Below, piece by piece: positions 52,348-63,063 of a stretch of 64,000 bases of DNA. Numbering within the stretch: the first letter of the stretch is position 1; each line of letters opens with the position of its first letter. This DNA comes from Anaerobacillus alkalilacustris (GTDB taxonomy: Bacteria > Bacillota > Bacilli > Bacillales > Anaerobacillaceae), in assembly GCF_001866005.1 (NCBI RefSeq), contig NZ_MLQR01000029.1, forward strand, positions 61,754-125,753, read 5' to 3'. The position numbers were made by a program, and so were the translations under genes. Below the pieces are notes generated by a model. It worked only from the letters and a program-made list of their open reading frames with translations. It did not search any database and had not been told where the DNA came from.

Positions 52348-53895
52348 TTATGCCTTCACCTCAGCATCCTCTTTAACAATTTGGCCGTCTAACGACCAAG
52401 TTTTTGCTGCTGTAATTTTGACGTGAACAATCTGCCCAATCACAGATTTTGTGCCAGAAAAATTAACAAGTTTGTTGGTTCTTGTTCTTCCAGATAAAAC
52501 CTCTGGATTTTTCTTACTTTCACCCTCGACAAGTACTTCAAAAACTTTTCCTTCTAATTCTTTATTCTTTTGAGCTGAAATATCGTTAATAAGAGCATTT
52601 AAACGTTGTAGACGATCACGTTTCACTTCATGTGGAACATTATCTTCCATTTTTGCTGCTGGTGTGCCTTCTCTTGGAGAATAAACATACGTATAGGCAC
52701 TATCATACTCCATCTCTTTAACTAGCGACAATGTATCTTCAAATTGCTCCTCAGTTTCATTAGGGAACCCTACGATAATATCAGTAGTTAATGTAGCATT
52801 TGGAATTTTGGTTTTAATTTTATTTGCTAACTCAACATATTGATCTCGAGTGTATTTTCTTGCCATCAATTTTAAAATTTCTGTATTCCCACTTTGTACT
52901 GGTAAATGAATATGCTCTACTAAATTTCCACCCTTAGCTAAAACATCAATTAAATAGTCATCAAAATCTCTTGGGTGACTAGTAGTAAAACGAACCCTCG
53001 GGATATCAATTTTACGAATTTCATCCATTAAATGACCTAAACCGTATTCCATATCCTCAAAATCTTTACCGTATGCATTTACGTTTTGTCCTAATAACGT
53101 TATTTCTTTATAACCTAAACGAGCTAATTCGCGTACCTCACTAATGATATCATCAGGACGTCTACTTCTTTCTTTTCCTCGTGTATAAGGCACAATACAG
53201 TACGTACAAAATTTATCACAGCCGTACATAATGTTTACCCAGCCTTGTAATTGTCCACGACGTGCACGAGGCATATTTTCAATAATATCTCCTTCTTTTG
53301 ACCACACTTCAATAACCATTTCTTTGTTAAAAATTGCATCTTTTATTAGATGTGGAAGTCGGTGGATATTGTGTGTTCCAAAAATCAAGTCTACTTGCTG
53401 ATGTTTTGCTAAAATTTTGTTTACAACATTTTCTTCTTGTGACATACAACCACAAACACCAATAATTAATTCTGGTTTTTCTCTTTTTAATGGTTTTAAG
53501 TTTCCAATTTCGCCAAATACTTTGTTTTCAGCATTTTCACGAATAGCACATGTATTTAATAGAATAACATCAGCTTCTTCAGTTATTCCTGTTGGTTCGA
53601 ATCCCATTTCAAGTAATATCCCCGCCATATTTTCCGAATCATGTTCATTCATTTGGCATCCATACGTACGAATGAGGAACTTTCTTCCTTCCCCTAGATT
53701 ACGCATCTCTTCTGGAATATCAAAATCATAATGAACCTTCACATCTTCTTTTCCACGACGCTTAGCCTCTTTCAAATTAGGCTGTGTGAAAGTAGTTTGA
53801 AAATATTGACCGTAGTCTTTTTTCTGTCCGGATTTTTTGTCCGCAGAAGAAAGGTCTAGGTTAATTGTCATTTGCTTTTTCTGTTGTTCATTCAT
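52348..53895 (-). CDS. miaB: tRNA methylthiotransferase MiaB
   Basis: A radical SAM enzyme that adds the methylthio group to i6A37 in tRNA. 515 residues from ATG 53895 behind AAGAGGAG; the open frame extends upstream but without a ribosome site. The first cluster cysteines lie in [25 protein letters not shown] and GVCGCMSQ; the radical SAM motif is [19 protein letters not shown]-terminal TRAM domain is present ([20 protein letters not shown]). Confidence 0.97.
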   Translation of the reverse strand: MNEQQKKQMTINLDLSSADKKSGQKKDYGQYFQTTFTQPNLKEAKRRGKEDVKVHYDFDIPEEMRNLGEGRKFLIRTYGCQMNEHDSENMAGILLEMGFEPTGITEEADVILLNTCAIRENAENKVFGEIGNLKPLKREKPELIIGVCGCMSQEENVVNKILAKHQQVDLIFGTHNIHRLPHLIKDAIFNKEMVIEVWSKEGDIIENMPRARRGQLQGWVNIMYGCDKFCTYCIVPYTRGKERSRRPDDIISEVRELARLGYKEITLLGQNVNAYGKDFEDMEYGLGHLMDEIRKIDIPRVRFTTSHPRDFDDYLIDVLAKGGNLVEHIHLPVQSGNTEILKLMARKYTRDQYVELANKIKTKIPNATLTTDIIVGFPNETEEQFEDTLSLVKEMEYDSAYTYVYSPREGTPAAKMEDNVPHEVKRDRLQRLNALINDISAQKNKELEGKVFEVLVEGESKKNPEVLSGRTRTNKLVNFSGTKSVIGQIVHVKITAAKTWSLDGQIVKEDAEVKA

Positions 53896-53981
53896 CGTAC
53901 ATTCTCCTCTTTTCTTAATTGATAGTAACAATATTCTAGTATAACGGGTTAAAACTTTAAACTCAATAGTTTTTGAAAACT

Positions 53982-54200
53982 GATAAAGCTGAACTTCAAT
54001 CATTGGAGGAAGATGCCCTTCACTGATTATTAGTTTACTAAAACCACAGGCATAAGAATACTTCATTGATAAAAGTTATTTTACTTCGGACCTTTAGGGG
54101 CAGTTAATCCCCTACCTCACGTTTGGATTTTCTTACGTTTTGAGTTTGGTGTCCTACACTTAAGAGTGGGATAAATAACACCTTAAAGTGCTGTTCACTT
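53982..54200 (+). repeat. Repeat family B, copy 2
   Basis: Reads GATAAAGCTGAA, an AATCATTGGAGG/CCCTTCACTGATT hairpin, CCACAGGCATAAGAATA, CTTTAGGGGCAGTTAATCCC and TTTCTTACGTTTTGAG, in the same order as the copy at 63207. The right arm of the second hairpin is degraded. Confidence 0.75.
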
Positions 54201-54349
54201 TTTCACTCTACTAACACTATTGACTTTTGACAATGTGAATAAACATTAAAACCACTCCCATTTAGCTGAGCTCCCCTTCATCAATGTTATACACAGCAGA
54301 CTTTTGGATTGACAAAATACAAACACTTAATTTTAATAAAGATACATAA

Positions 54350-54392
54350 TAAAACACGCAAGAAAATAAATTTCTTTGCGTGTTTTATAGTA
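54350..54392 (-). terminator. Terminator of korB
   Basis: On the minus strand AAAACACGCAAAGAAA pairs with TTTCTTGCGTGTTTT, an almost perfect 15-base stem with T4 at its end. Confidence 0.85.
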
Positions 54393-54400
54393 ATATGACT

Positions 54401-55267
54401 TCACATAAATTCTGTTAGCAAATGATCGAACGTTTCTTTTTTTAGAGAAATATCTTGCTTGGCTAACGCACCCTCTCTAAAACCTGGAACTAACTCTTCG
54501 TAAGATGGTTTTTGTTTGTTTTGATATATTAGCCCAGTTACTAGTCCATTATATTCCATTAATGTATTTACTGCTTGAACGCGATTTGTTGGATCATAAC
54601 CTTCAATTGTATCTAACTTTTTAATGTTCTGTTTGAACCATTCATACGTATTAATTTTATTAAATGTCACGCATGGGCTAAATACATTAATAAATGAAAA
54701 GCCTTTATGTTTTATACCTTGTTCAATAATTGATGTTAACTCCTTTAAATCACTTGAAAAGCTTTGGGCAACAAAACTTGCACCTGCAGAGATCGCTAGT
54801 TCCATTATTCCAATAGCAGATTCAATTGACCCTTCTGGTGTACTTTTTGTTTTAAATCCCATCTCACTTCTTGGTGATGTTTGCCCTTTAGTTAATCCAT
54901 AGATTTGATTATCCATTACTATATACGTTATATCAATGTTTCTTCTAATTGCGTGAACCGTGTGGCCCATTCCAATAGCAAAGCCATCTCCATCTCCACC
55001 TGAAGCAATAACAGTTAATTCACGATTAGCCATCTTTACTCCTTGAGCAATCGGTAATGAACGACCATGAATACCATGGAACCCATATGAATTAATATAA
55101 CCTGAAATACGACCAGAGCATCCAATCCCCGAAACTATTGCAAGATCTTCTGGTTGTAAGCCCACATTAGCTGCCGCTCTTTGAATTGAAGCTTGAACGG
55201 AAAAATCTCCACATCCAGGACACCAGTTTGGCTTTATATTATTGCGGAAGTCTTTAAATGTAGCCAT
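54401..55267 (-). CDS. korB: 2-oxoacid:ferredoxin oxidoreductase, beta subunit
   Basis: A 288-residue TPP-binding subunit. WCPGCGDF near residue 15 supplies a cluster cysteine pair, and GGDGDGFAIGMGHTVHAIRR plus MDNQIYGLTKGQTSP form the TPP/Mg site. Together with the alpha subunit it oxidises a 2-oxoacid (probably 2-oxoglutarate) with CoA, reducing ferredoxin. The two genes are one base apart. Confidence 0.9.
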   Translation of the reverse strand: MATFKDFRNNIKPNWCPGCGDFSVQASIQRAAANVGLQPEDLAIVSGIGCSGRISGYINSYGFHGIHGRSLPIAQGVKMANRELTVIASGGDGDGFAIGMGHTVHAIRRNIDITYIVMDNQIYGLTKGQTSPRSEMGFKTKSTPEGSIESAIGIMELAISAGASFVAQSFSSDLKELTSIIEQGIKHKGFSFINVFSPCVTFNKINTYEWFKQNIKKLDTIEGYDPTNRVQAVNTLMEYNGLVTGLIYQNKQKPSYEELVPGFREGALAKQDISLKKETFDHLLTEFM

Positions 55268-57007
55268 TTATAACAACTCCTTGCATTGATTATAAATATC
55301 AGATGGTAAGAATGGATTTCCGTCATATTTTAATATATTTTCTAGATTACAATTACACATATTCATCTTAATGATGTTAGAAAGTTGTCCAGTAGCATTA
55401 TTTTCAACTACAACAACTTTTTTTGCATTATTTATCAAAGGCCTAAGTTCATCAACTGGAAACGGATGAACTAATCGAATTTGTGCATGATTTACTTTTA
55501 ATCCGTCAGCTTCTAATCGTGGCATAATTTCCTCGATCGTCCCTCTAGTAGAATTAAACCCAATAATTAACAAATCACATTCTTCATGTGAAGCATTTGA
55601 ATAGATCGGCATATTGAATTTTTCATGAAGGGTATTGAGTTTAGACAATCGTTTATTCATTTGATAAGTTCGATTTTTAGGGTCTTCAGATGGTTTTCCT
55701 TGCTCATTATGTTCAACACCTGTTACATGATGAATTCCATTTTTCATACCAGGGATAACACGTGTTGAAATACCATCCTTAGTTACCTCATACCGCTTGA
55801 AATACTCACCATTTGTATCTGGTAATTCTGCATTTATGTCAAGTTTTCCCCTTCGAATTTTTAATCGACTATGATCTAGCGGTTCTACGGTTTGCTTACC
55901 TAAGGATAAAGCCAAATCTGTAAGAAGGATAACTGGACACTGATATTCTTCAGCAATGTTGAAAGCTTCTGCACTATCATAGAAAGCTTCTTCAACCGTA
56001 CTAGGAGCAATAACGACCTTTGGAATTTCCCCGTGTGTCCCGAAAATCATCGCCATTAGATCTGATTGCTCCTGTTTGGTTGGAAGTCCTGTGCTTGGAC
56101 CACCACGTTGGGTATTAATAATTACAAGCGGAGTTTCGGTTATTCCCGCCAAACCAATTGCTTCCATCATTAGTGACAAACCAGGTCCTGCAGATGCAGT
56201 CAAAGTTCGAACACCAGCATAGTTTGCTCCTATAGCCATCGTACAAGCTGCAATTTCATCTTCAGTTTGGATTACAGCCCCACCAAAAGTTGGTAATTTC
56301 TTTGTTAAGTATTCCATAATTTCAGATGCTGGCGTTATTGGATAGGCAGGCATAAATCTAGCTCCACCTGCTAACGCACCTAACGCAATAGCATGGTTAC
56401 CTATCATAAACATGCGTTTTTTCCCATCAGCTTTAGCCATATGAAATGAATCAGTCTGACCGCTTATACCATTTACTAAAAATTCAGCTCCTCGTTTAAT
56501 TGCTTCCATATTTCTCTCTACAACCGAACTACCTTTTCGAGAAAATATTTCTTCTACTACCTCACGGTAAGCTTCATATGAAAAGCCAAGTAATGCACTC
56601 GATGCCCCTACCGCTACCATATTTTTCATTAATGAAGTACCTAAATCACTAGCAATTTCAGTAAAAGGAACTGCATGCAATATTACTTTTGAACTATCCG
56701 GTACAGTTGGGTTAAATTTAGAATCAGCTATAACTATTCCACCATGTCTTAATTCGTGAAAATTTACGTCGATTGTCTCTTGATCAAACGCAACTAGTAT
56801 ATCTAATTCATCAGAAATAGAGTTAATGGCTTTCGTACTTACACGAATCTTATTGTTTGTATGTCCACCTTTAATACGGGAAGAAAAGTGACGATATCCA
56901 TAAAGATAATATCCAAGTCTATTTAAAGCTATCGAAAAAATTTCACCTGTACTTTCAATACCTTCCCCTTGTTGCCCTCCAACTTTCCAAGAAAGTTGAT
57001 TGATCAT
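55268..57007 (-). CDS. korA: 2-oxoacid:ferredoxin oxidoreductase, fused gamma-alpha subunit
   Basis: A 579-residue subunit from ATG 57007. The gamma domain comes first (WKVGGQQGEGIESTGEIF, residues 1-180), then the pyrimidine-binding alpha domain (MPAYPITPASEIMEYL, EDEIAACTMAIGANYAG, SAGPGLSLMMEA). This two-subunit layout lacks the delta ferredoxin-like subunit, as in the KorAB type of aerobes. In B. subtilis tdh and kbl stand between spoVS and miaB, so this pair replaces them here. Confidence 0.9.
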   Translation of the reverse strand: MINQLSWKVGGQQGEGIESTGEIFSIALNRLGYYLYGYRHFSSRIKGGHTNNKIRVSTKAINSISDELDILVAFDQETIDVNFHELRHGGIVIADSKFNPTVPDSSKVILHAVPFTEIASDLGTSLMKNMVAVGASSALLGFSYEAYREVVEEIFSRKGSSVVERNMEAIKRGAEFLVNGISGQTDSFHMAKADGKKRMFMIGNHAIALGALAGGARFMPAYPITPASEIMEYLTKKLPTFGGAVIQTEDEIAACTMAIGANYAGVRTLTASAGPGLSLMMEAIGLAGITETPLVIINTQRGGPSTGLPTKQEQSDLMAMIFGTHGEIPKVVIAPSTVEEAFYDSAEAFNIAEEYQCPVILLTDLALSLGKQTVEPLDHSRLKIRRGKLDINAELPDTNGEYFKRYEVTKDGISTRVIPGMKNGIHHVTGVEHNEQGKPSEDPKNRTYQMNKRLSKLNTLHEKFNMPIYSNASHEECDLLIIGFNSTRGTIEEIMPRLEADGLKVNHAQIRLVHPFPVDELRPLINNAKKVVVVENNATGQLSNIIKMNMCNCNLENILKYDGNPFLPSDIYNQCKELL

Positions 57008-57508
57008 GTTCTCCACCCCTTTTGGTCAACGACAATGTCATGATACGGAAATGAATTGTGACAATTTTGTTAAAGTTCTGAACGATTACAATGATAGACC
57101 TAAAACAAGGAAAAATCAAGAAATTTCTCCCTTTAATTTCTCAGCTAAACAACGTTCAAAAATACGTTTATCACCAATATTTTGTACCCATCTAATTTTT
57201 AGTATATAGGGCTATTATCCGTTTATTACAACACAAAATATGTAAAGAAATATAAATTCCAATTTAACATTTAAGATTACTATGCAACAAACGTTATATA
57301 TAGTCATGATAATCATTTTTATAACCTATAGAGCTTATTTAGAGTAGGTTTAGTGTTTTCTCCCCGTTATTGTGAACTTTACGAAACATCTTTACTAATA
57401 CTTAAACTTTACTTTTTACTTTTGGATACACAATAAGATGATAAAATTCATTTAAAACACAAAGTGAACGCTCACACTATTTTTTAGTACATTTTAAGAG
57501 CCTTTACA
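57008..57508. other. Intergenic region upstream of korA
   Basis: An AT-rich spacer of about 500 bases with the korA promoter side. No gene, known RNA or repeat was recognised before the family A copy at 57509. Confidence 0.5.
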
Positions 57509-57658
57509 AGAAAAGCGCAAGCGCCTCGGTCACGAGCGAAAGGCACTGGAAGGCCTTTGACAGAAGCCGCTCTTTGGCTTCCGAAAAGGACAGAAGTGAC
57601 AGAGCTCGTAGGCTGCTTGCGCTAGACAGTTTCCAAGTTAGAAATTTATAAATTTTGA
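57509..57658 (+). repeat. Repeat family A, short copy
   Basis: Left end AAAAGCGCAAGCGCCTCGGT, right end AGGCTGCTTGCGCTAG plus the tail AAGTTAGAAATTTATAAATT. Most of the centre is deleted after TTTGGCTTCCGAAAAGG. Confidence 0.85.
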
Positions 57659-57804
57659 AACTGTAAAAAATATGAACTTTATTTATTCTTAACATAGTTA
57701 ATATAGTTCACCTTTTTATATTTCAAATCCTACTAAAAAAGAAAAGTTTTAAAAACGAATTAACAACTCATTCCGACAATTATCACTAATTTTTGAAAAT
57801 GATA

Positions 57805-57840
57805 ACAAAAAGCCTGCTTGTTCAATAGAACAAACAGGAT
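57805..57840 (-). terminator. Terminator of spoVS
   Basis: On the minus strand CCTGTTTGTTC pairs with GAACAAGCAGG, followed by T5. Confidence 0.9.
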
Positions 57841-57847
57841 GATTGTT

Positions 57848-58108
57848 TTACCTAGGTTCTACAATTAACTTTATCGCTGTTCTTTCTTCTCCATCAATTT
57901 TAATGTCTGTAAAGGCCGGAATACAAATTAAGTCAATACCACTAGGTGCAACAAATCCTCTTGCTATAGCAATTGCCTTAACAGACTGGTTCAGTGCCCC
58001 TGCACCAATGGCTTGAATTTCTGCAGCGCCCCGTTCACGAATGACACCCGCAAGTGCACCCGCTACTGAATTTGGATTAGATTTTGCTGAAACTTTTAAT
58101 ACTTCCAT
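57848..58108 (-). CDS. spoVS: Stage V sporulation protein S
   Basis: An 86-residue Alba-like DNA/RNA-binding protein that supports spore coat assembly and septation. MEVLKVSAKSNPNSVAGALA and AGALNQSVKAIAIARGFVAP are nearly invariant in the family. ATG 58108 has GGAGG upstream. It is followed by the korAB genes. Confidence 0.97.
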   Translation of the reverse strand: MEVLKVSAKSNPNSVAGALAGVIRERGAAEIQAIGAGALNQSVKAIAIARGFVAPSGIDLICIPAFTDIKIDGEERTAIKLIVEPR

Positions 58109-58336
58109 TCCTTCGAACCTCCTTAATGATGCGAAACTGTGTTTTATCATTATTGGAATGATAATAGATCTGCTTCTTCAATTTTTAAATAGTTTCTGAA
58201 AACAAATAATGCCTTGTTTTGTATATATTCAAAAAACAGCATGATATTCCACATATTAAGAAGTTTAAATTAAAAGTTAGTGTTTTTATCAAAAAATTAA
58301 GTAAAAGTAAAACTGATATTGCTTATTAAGTGAGCT

Positions 58337-59131
58337 TTAATCAAAAAAAGGATGGTCTTCATTTATGATAATTGGTGTAATTGATTTTGCACCACCGGTA
58401 TTTTGATCAACATCGATAATAACACCATTTAACTGTTCTCTACCTTTTGCCACTTCAAATCTTACTGGTAAGTTTGTTAAAAATTTATTCAAAACAGCTG
58501 TACGTTCCATCCCTAAAATGCCATCATAAGGACCTGTCATACCTACATCAGTCATATATGCTGTCTTATTTGGTAATATGCGATAATCGCCAGTTTGTAC
58601 ATGTGTATGAGTTCCGATTACCGCAGTTACTTTTCCATCCAAGTACCAACCCATCGCTTGTTTTTCACTAGTAGCTTCAGCGTGAAAGTCGACAAATATG
58701 ATCGGTGTTTTCTTTTTTATTATACTAACTAACTCGTCTGCTTTTTTAAATGGGCAATCCAACGGAGGTAAAAATGTTCTCCCTTGTAGGCTTATGACTC
58801 CTACTTCTATTTGATTTACCTTTATAATTGTATAGCCATTTCCTGGGACTTCCTCTGGGAAATTCGCTGGTCGAACTAGGGTTGGGCAATGATCAATTAC
58901 CTCAATTAATTCTCGTTGATCCCATGTATGGTTCCCTAGTGTTACAACTTGAGCTCCTAATCCTAATATTTGTTTATAAATTTTTTCTGTTATACCTTTT
59001 CCCGCTGCTGAATTTTCACCGTTTACGATGGTAACTGTTGGTTTATATTTTGATTTTAATTTTGGTAAGTAAGTTGTTAGCACTTCTCTTCCTGATGAAC
59101 CAACTACGTCACCTATAAATAATATCCTCAT
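58337..59131 (-). CDS. ymdB: YmdB, cyclic-nucleotide phosphodiesterase (metallophosphoesterase)
   Basis: A 264-residue dinuclear-metal phosphoesterase that controls the switch between motility and biofilm in Bacillus. Metal ligands are visible in FIGDVVGSSGRE, VNGENSAAGKG, LGNHTWDQ, VDFHAEATSEK and GTHTHVQTGDYR. ATG 59131 follows AGAGGTG. It is next to rny, with which it is functionally linked. Confidence 0.95.
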   Translation of the reverse strand: MRILFIGDVVGSSGREVLTTYLPKLKSKYKPTVTIVNGENSAAGKGITEKIYKQILGLGAQVVTLGNHTWDQRELIEVIDHCPTLVRPANFPEEVPGNGYTIIKVNQIEVGVISLQGRTFLPPLDCPFKKADELVSIIKKKTPIIFVDFHAEATSEKQAMGWYLDGKVTAVIGTHTHVQTGDYRILPNKTAYMTDVGMTGPYDGILGMERTAVLNKFLTNLPVRFEVAKGREQLNGVIIDVDQNTGGAKSITPIIINEDHPFFD

Positions 59132-59218
59132 TTTTTGCACCTCTATATGTATGTTTGTCTGAATTCTACCATAATGTCGTTTTAATGCCAATTAATGATG
59201 TGTATTTGATTATCTCGT

Positions 59219-59256
59219 TATCTCATTCAATCCCCATCGAATGAGATAGAGATTTT
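59219..59256. terminator. Hairpin upstream of ymdB
   Basis: TATCTCATTC pairs with GAATGAGATA. A T5 run follows on the plus strand only, where no gene is being read, so its role is unclear. Confidence 0.45.
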
Positions 59257-59407
59257 TGTTAGTGAGCTCATAATGCTCTTTTTCATTCACTGAAAGCTAC
59301 TTACGTAGTGAATTGCTACTGAATTTCAACCAATCCAATATATATAATATCTTCGCTCGTTTCTTTTAATGAAAGACACAGGCTGTTTTTTTCAGTACCA
59401 GATTTTA

Positions 59408-59462
59408 TAAAATTCTAACTTGGAAACTGTCTAGCTCCTGGCGTCTTGCGTTTTTCTTATTT
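59408..59462 (-). repeat. Repeat family A, minimal copy of about 55 bases
   Basis: On the minus strand reads AGAAAAACGCAAGACGCC, GGAGCTAGACAGTTTCCAAG, then TTAGAATTTTATAA. The left and right ends are joined with nothing between. Confidence 0.7.
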
Positions 59463-59547
59463 GAATTTGCTATTAAATTATTACACAAGAATGAATTGAT
59501 TTACAGATAACAAGTAAGATATTGTTTTATTATTATAATGTACTAAT

Positions 59548-59584
59548 ACGTAAAAAAATAAAGTGGCTGGTGGGCCACTTTATT
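59548..59584 (-). terminator. Terminator overlapping the rny stop
   Basis: On the minus strand TAAAGTGGC pairs with GCCACTTTA, followed by T7. Confidence 0.85.
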
Positions 59585-61145
59585 TTGCATACTCAACTGC
59601 TCGCGTTTCACGAATAACGGTAACTTTAATGTGTCCTGGATAGTCGAGTTCTTCTTCAATTTTCTTCGTAATATCTCTTGCTAAACGATATGCTTCACTA
59701 TCATCAACCATTTCTGGTTTAACCATAATTCTGACTTCACGTCCAGCTTGGATTGCATACGTTTTTTCAACACCATCAAAGGACTCAGAAATTTCTTCAA
59801 GTTTTTCTAAGCGACGAATATACGTCTCAAGTGTTTCACGTCTTGCTCCTGGGCGAGCCGCTGATAAAGCGTCTGCAGCTGCAACAAGGGTTGCAATAAT
59901 AGATGTTGCTTCTGTGTCACCATGATGTGAAGCGATACTATTTATAACAACAGGATGCTCCTTATATTTAACTGCTAATTCGACTCCAATTTCCACATGA
60001 CTTCCTTCTACTTCATGGTCAATTGCTTTACCTATATCATGGAGAAGACCTGCTCTTTTTGCCAGTTGAACATCTTCACCTAATTCAGCCGCCATAATAC
60101 CTGCCAATTGAGCAACCTCTATAGAATGCTTAAGAACATTTTGTCCATAACTAGTTCTAAACTTAAGTCGTCCTAAAATCTTAATTAGATCAGGGTGTAG
60201 ACCGTGTATCCCTATTTCAAACGTTGTTTGCTCCCCATAATCTCTAATCATTTCATCTACTTCACGTCTAGACTTATCTACCATCTCTTCTATACGCGCA
60301 GGGTGGATTCGACCATCTTGAACTAACTTCTCAAGAGCTGTACGGGCAATTTCCCTTCTTATCGGATCAAATCCTGATAAAATAACCGCTTCTGGTGTAT
60401 CATCAATAATAAGATCAATACCAGTTAATGTTTCAAGAGCACGAATATTTCGACCTTCACGTCCAATAATTCTTCCTTTCATTTCATCATTTGGAAGATT
60501 TACAACTGACACTGTAGTCTCAGCAACGTGGTCAGCCGAACAACGTTGTATTGCAAGTGATACAATCTCTTTCGCTTTCTTGTCAGCTTCTTCTTTAGCC
60601 TTAGTAACTAAATCTTTTACCATTAAGGCCGTTTCGTGAGTTAACTCATCTTTTACGTCTTTCATAATGATTTCCCTAGCTTCTTCTCTAGTAAATCCAG
60701 AAATACGCTCAAGTTCAGCTTGCTGTTCCTGTAAGAGTCCCTCCACTTTGCTTTCCATCTCTTCAATCTGTCGTTGTTTTTTGGTGAGAGCTTCCTCTCT
60801 CTTTTCCAATGATTCCTCTTTTTTATCTAAGGTTTCACTCTTACGGTCAAGGATCTCTTCTTTTTGTACCAAACGATTCTCTTGTTTTTGAATCTCATTT
60901 CTTCGTTCACGAACATCTCGCTCAGCGTCTTGACGAAGTTTATGAATCTCATCCTTACCTTCAAGGACGGCTTCCTTCTTTACTCTTTCAGCCTCGCGCT
61001 TACTTTCTTCAATAATTTGTTTTGCTGCATGTTCCGCACTAGAAATTTTAGCTTCTGCAATGGATTTTCGAACAAGATATCCAACAACTGCACCAATGGC
61101 CACAGAGACAAGCAAAATGAAGATGAGTACAATAATGTTATCCAA
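59580..61145 (-). CDS. rny: Ribonuclease Y
   Basis: The membrane-bound endoribonuclease that starts decay of many mRNAs and processes riboswitch leaders. About 521 residues. One membrane helix ([20 protein letters not shown]) leads to a long coiled coil (residues 30-200), a KH domain ([13 protein letters not shown]) and an HD domain ([12 protein letters not shown]). AGGAGG is placed eight bases before a TTG at 61145; a GTG three codons upstream touches the site, so TTG is preferred. Confidence 0.95.
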   Translation of the reverse strand: MDNIIVLIFILLVSVAIGAVVGYLVRKSIAEAKISSAEHAAKQIIEESKREAERVKKEAVLEGKDEIHKLRQDAERDVRERRNEIQKQENRLVQKEEILDRKSETLDKKEESLEKREEALTKKQRQIEEMESKVEGLLQEQQAELERISGFTREEAREIIMKDVKDELTHETALMVKDLVTKAKEEADKKAKEIVSLAIQRCSADHVAETTVSVVNLPNDEMKGRIIGREGRNIRALETLTGIDLIIDDTPEAVILSGFDPIRREIARTALEKLVQDGRIHPARIEEMVDKSRREVDEMIRDYGEQTTFEIGIHGLHPDLIKILGRLKFRTSYGQNVLKHSIEVAQLAGIMAAELGEDVQLAKRAGLLHDIGKAIDHEVEGSHVEIGVELAVKYKEHPVVINSIASHHGDTEATSIIATLVAAADALSAARPGARRETLETYIRRLEKLEEISESFDGVEKTYAIQAGREVRIMVKPEMVDDSEAYRLARDITKKIEEELDYPGHIKVTVIRETRAVEYAK

Positions 61146-61534
61146 TACTTTCACCTCCTCTTGCTATCTAATTGTTGGTTTCATCATCATACATTATTTT
61201 CAGATCATTCTAATTGGTGTGCACATCCAGCACAGGATACTCTTCTTATACTTAATAAAGAGAAAAATTTCATAAAGTATAAAAAAAATAACCAATAATT
61301 AAATGTAAAATGCGGTATTCTCCACAATTGTATAATTGGATAATGTTATTGTCAAGCTTTGTCAATAATGGACTGTTCTATACATTATAATTTTTGTCTG
61401 TTTCATTGTGATTTACGAGATCAGAAAAAATACTTTTCTGTAAAATAGTATTAACAAAAAGTTAATTCGCCCAAATCTAGATGAGTAAGGAGACTCTATT
61501 GATTTTAGAAAAGTTTTATTATTTTTTTGAAATA
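61146..61534. other. Intergenic region upstream of rny
   Basis: AT-rich, with the rny promoter side. In B. subtilis pbpX lies here; no trace of it was recognised. Confidence 0.5.
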
Positions 61535-61688
61535 AGAAAAGCGCAAGGCGCCCGCCTATCGGTGACAAACACTGGAAGACCTGCTCGTAGCGGTCGGTTT
61601 TTGACCGAAAGAGAAGGTCTGAAGTTATCGAGCCGATGGCGCCTGGAGCTAGAGAGTTTCCAAGTTAGAAATTTATAAATTCTGATTA
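61535..61688 (+). repeat. Repeat family A, short copy with variant ends
   Basis: Left end GCGCAAGGCGCCCGCCTATC, right end GAGCCGATGGCGCCTGGAGC, tail TTAGAAATTTATAAATTCTG. The ends match the variant seen at 10439. Confidence 0.85.
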
Positions 61689-61692
61689 TATA

Positions 61693-61800
61693 AAAAATGA
61701 CTTAAAAACTGAATCGCCGTTTTTTGAAAGTTTGTAACTTTAGGTGACAAAAAATTTACAACTTCCTCAATAAAACGATTCAATTTAAGTCATTTTTCAA
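61693..61800 (-). terminator. Terminator of recA
   Basis: On the minus strand AAAAATGACTTAAA pairs with TTTAAGTCATTTTT, and inside it GAATCG pairs with CGATTC and GTTGTAA with TTACAAAC. A T run follows. Confidence 0.75.
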
Positions 61801-61803
61801 TCA

Positions 61804-62853
61804 TCATTTTAAATCTAGTGGAAGATCAGCAAATTCATCATCTGTTGGCGCATCAACTTTGATCTCACCATTTAGTCCGTAGTGTTCACGAATTTTTGTT
61901 TCAATAGTTAGTGTAATGTCACTATTTTCTTTTAAGAATTGCTTGGCATTTTCTCTACCTTGTCCTAAGCGTTCGTCATTAAACGAGTACCAAGCACCAC
62001 TTTTTTGGACAATATCAAGATCAGAACCAATATCTAAGATAGACCCTTCTCTAGATATCCCTTCACCATACATAATGTCAACGTCTGCTTGCTTAAATGG
62101 TGGGGCAACTTTATTTTTAACTACTTTTATTTTTGTTTTGTTACCAACCATATCGTTACCTTGCTTTAATACTTCAGCTCTACGTACTTCCAGTCGAACA
62201 GATGAATAGAATTTAAGGGCTCTTCCGCCAGGAGTTATTTCTGGATTACCAAACATTACTCCAACTTTTTCACGAATTTGGTTTATAAAGATAGCGATAG
62301 TCTTAGATTTATTAATAGCTCCAGAAAGCTTTCTTAGTGCTTGAGACATCAAACGCGCTTGAAGTCCTACGTGGCTATCTCCCATTTCCCCTTCAATCTC
62401 AGCCTTAGGGACAAGGGCTGCTACCGAGTCAATAATAAGAATATCAACAGCACCACTACGAACTAAAGCTTCTGCAATTTCTAATGCTTGCTCACCTGTG
62501 TCAGGTTGTGATAACAGTAGTTCATCTATATTAACACCTAAATTCTGAGCATATATTGGATCAAGAGCATGCTCTGCATCAATAAAAGCTGCTTGTCCGC
62601 CTTGTCGTTGCACTTCTGCAATCGCGTGTAGAGCTACAGTTGTTTTACCAGAAGATTCCGGACCATAAATTTCAATAATTCGGCCCTTTGGATAACCACC
62701 TACCCCAAGGGCGATGTCAACTGCTAATGAACCAGTAGAAATTGTAGACACTCTTTTTTCTGCTTGTTCCCCTAGTTTCATAATTGAACCTTTTCCGAAT
62801 TGCTTTTCAATTTGTCGTAATGCCATATCTAAGGCCGCTCTACGATCACTCAT
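61804..62853 (-). CDS. recA: Recombinase RecA
   Basis: The strand-exchange protein and activator of LexA self-cleavage. 349 residues; Walker A is [13 protein letters not shown], with Walker B in [13 protein letters not shown] and the L2 loop region [17 protein letters not shown]. The acidic tail ends [13 protein letters not shown] LexA box lies 115 bases upstream. Confidence 0.99.
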   Translation of the reverse strand: MSDRRAALDMALRQIEKQFGKGSIMKLGEQAEKRVSTISTGSLAVDIALGVGGYPKGRIIEIYGPESSGKTTVALHAIAEVQRQGGQAAFIDAEHALDPIYAQNLGVNIDELLLSQPDTGEQALEIAEALVRSGAVDILIIDSVAALVPKAEIEGEMGDSHVGLQARLMSQALRKLSGAINKSKTIAIFINQIREKVGVMFGNPEITPGGRALKFYSSVRLEVRRAEVLKQGNDMVGNKTKIKVVKNKVAPPFKQADVDIMYGEGISREGSILDIGSDLDIVQKSGAWYSFNDERLGQGRENAKQFLKENSDITLTIETKIREHYGLNGEIKVDAPTDDEFADLPLDLK

Positions 62854-62967
62854 GTTTCATCTCTCCTTATATGTAAATAAATTACAATTGTCTTTATTTG
62901 TTTATGGTGCATGTAAAAGCTATACCATTATCATAACTTGTTTTTTGAGATTTGCCAATAGTTTTAA

Positions 62968-62981
62968 CGAACATTTATTCG
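62968..62981 (-). promoter_or_regulatory. LexA (SOS) box of recA
   Basis: On the minus strand CGAATAAATGTTCG, a 14-base dyad with one change from CGAACNNNNGTTCG, 115 bases upstream of the recA start. Confidence 0.85.
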
Positions 62982-63063
62982 GTTTTCTTAGTGTTTTTTG
63001 TTTCCACTAAATTTAGTTCAAATTTTGGTTACTTACTCAATAATGGTAACACTCAAGATAAAC

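Larger units (their letters stand above)
53896..54400. other. Intergenic region between korB and miaB
   Basis: Holds a family B repeat (53982-54200) and the korB terminator (54350-54392). An AACATT/AATGTT inverted pair at about 54240-54290 encloses CCACTCCC and GGGGAG-like arms; its role is unknown. Confidence 0.5.

Noticed and set aside
60667-61298. Plus-strand frames opposite the rny coiled coil
   Set aside because: Their serine- and phenylalanine-rich reading mirrors the Lys/Glu-rich coiled coil of RNase Y on the other strand.
61481-61678. Plus-strand 65-codon frame upstream of rny
   Set aside because: Most of it is family A repeat in a frame different from the conserved short frame; no family match.
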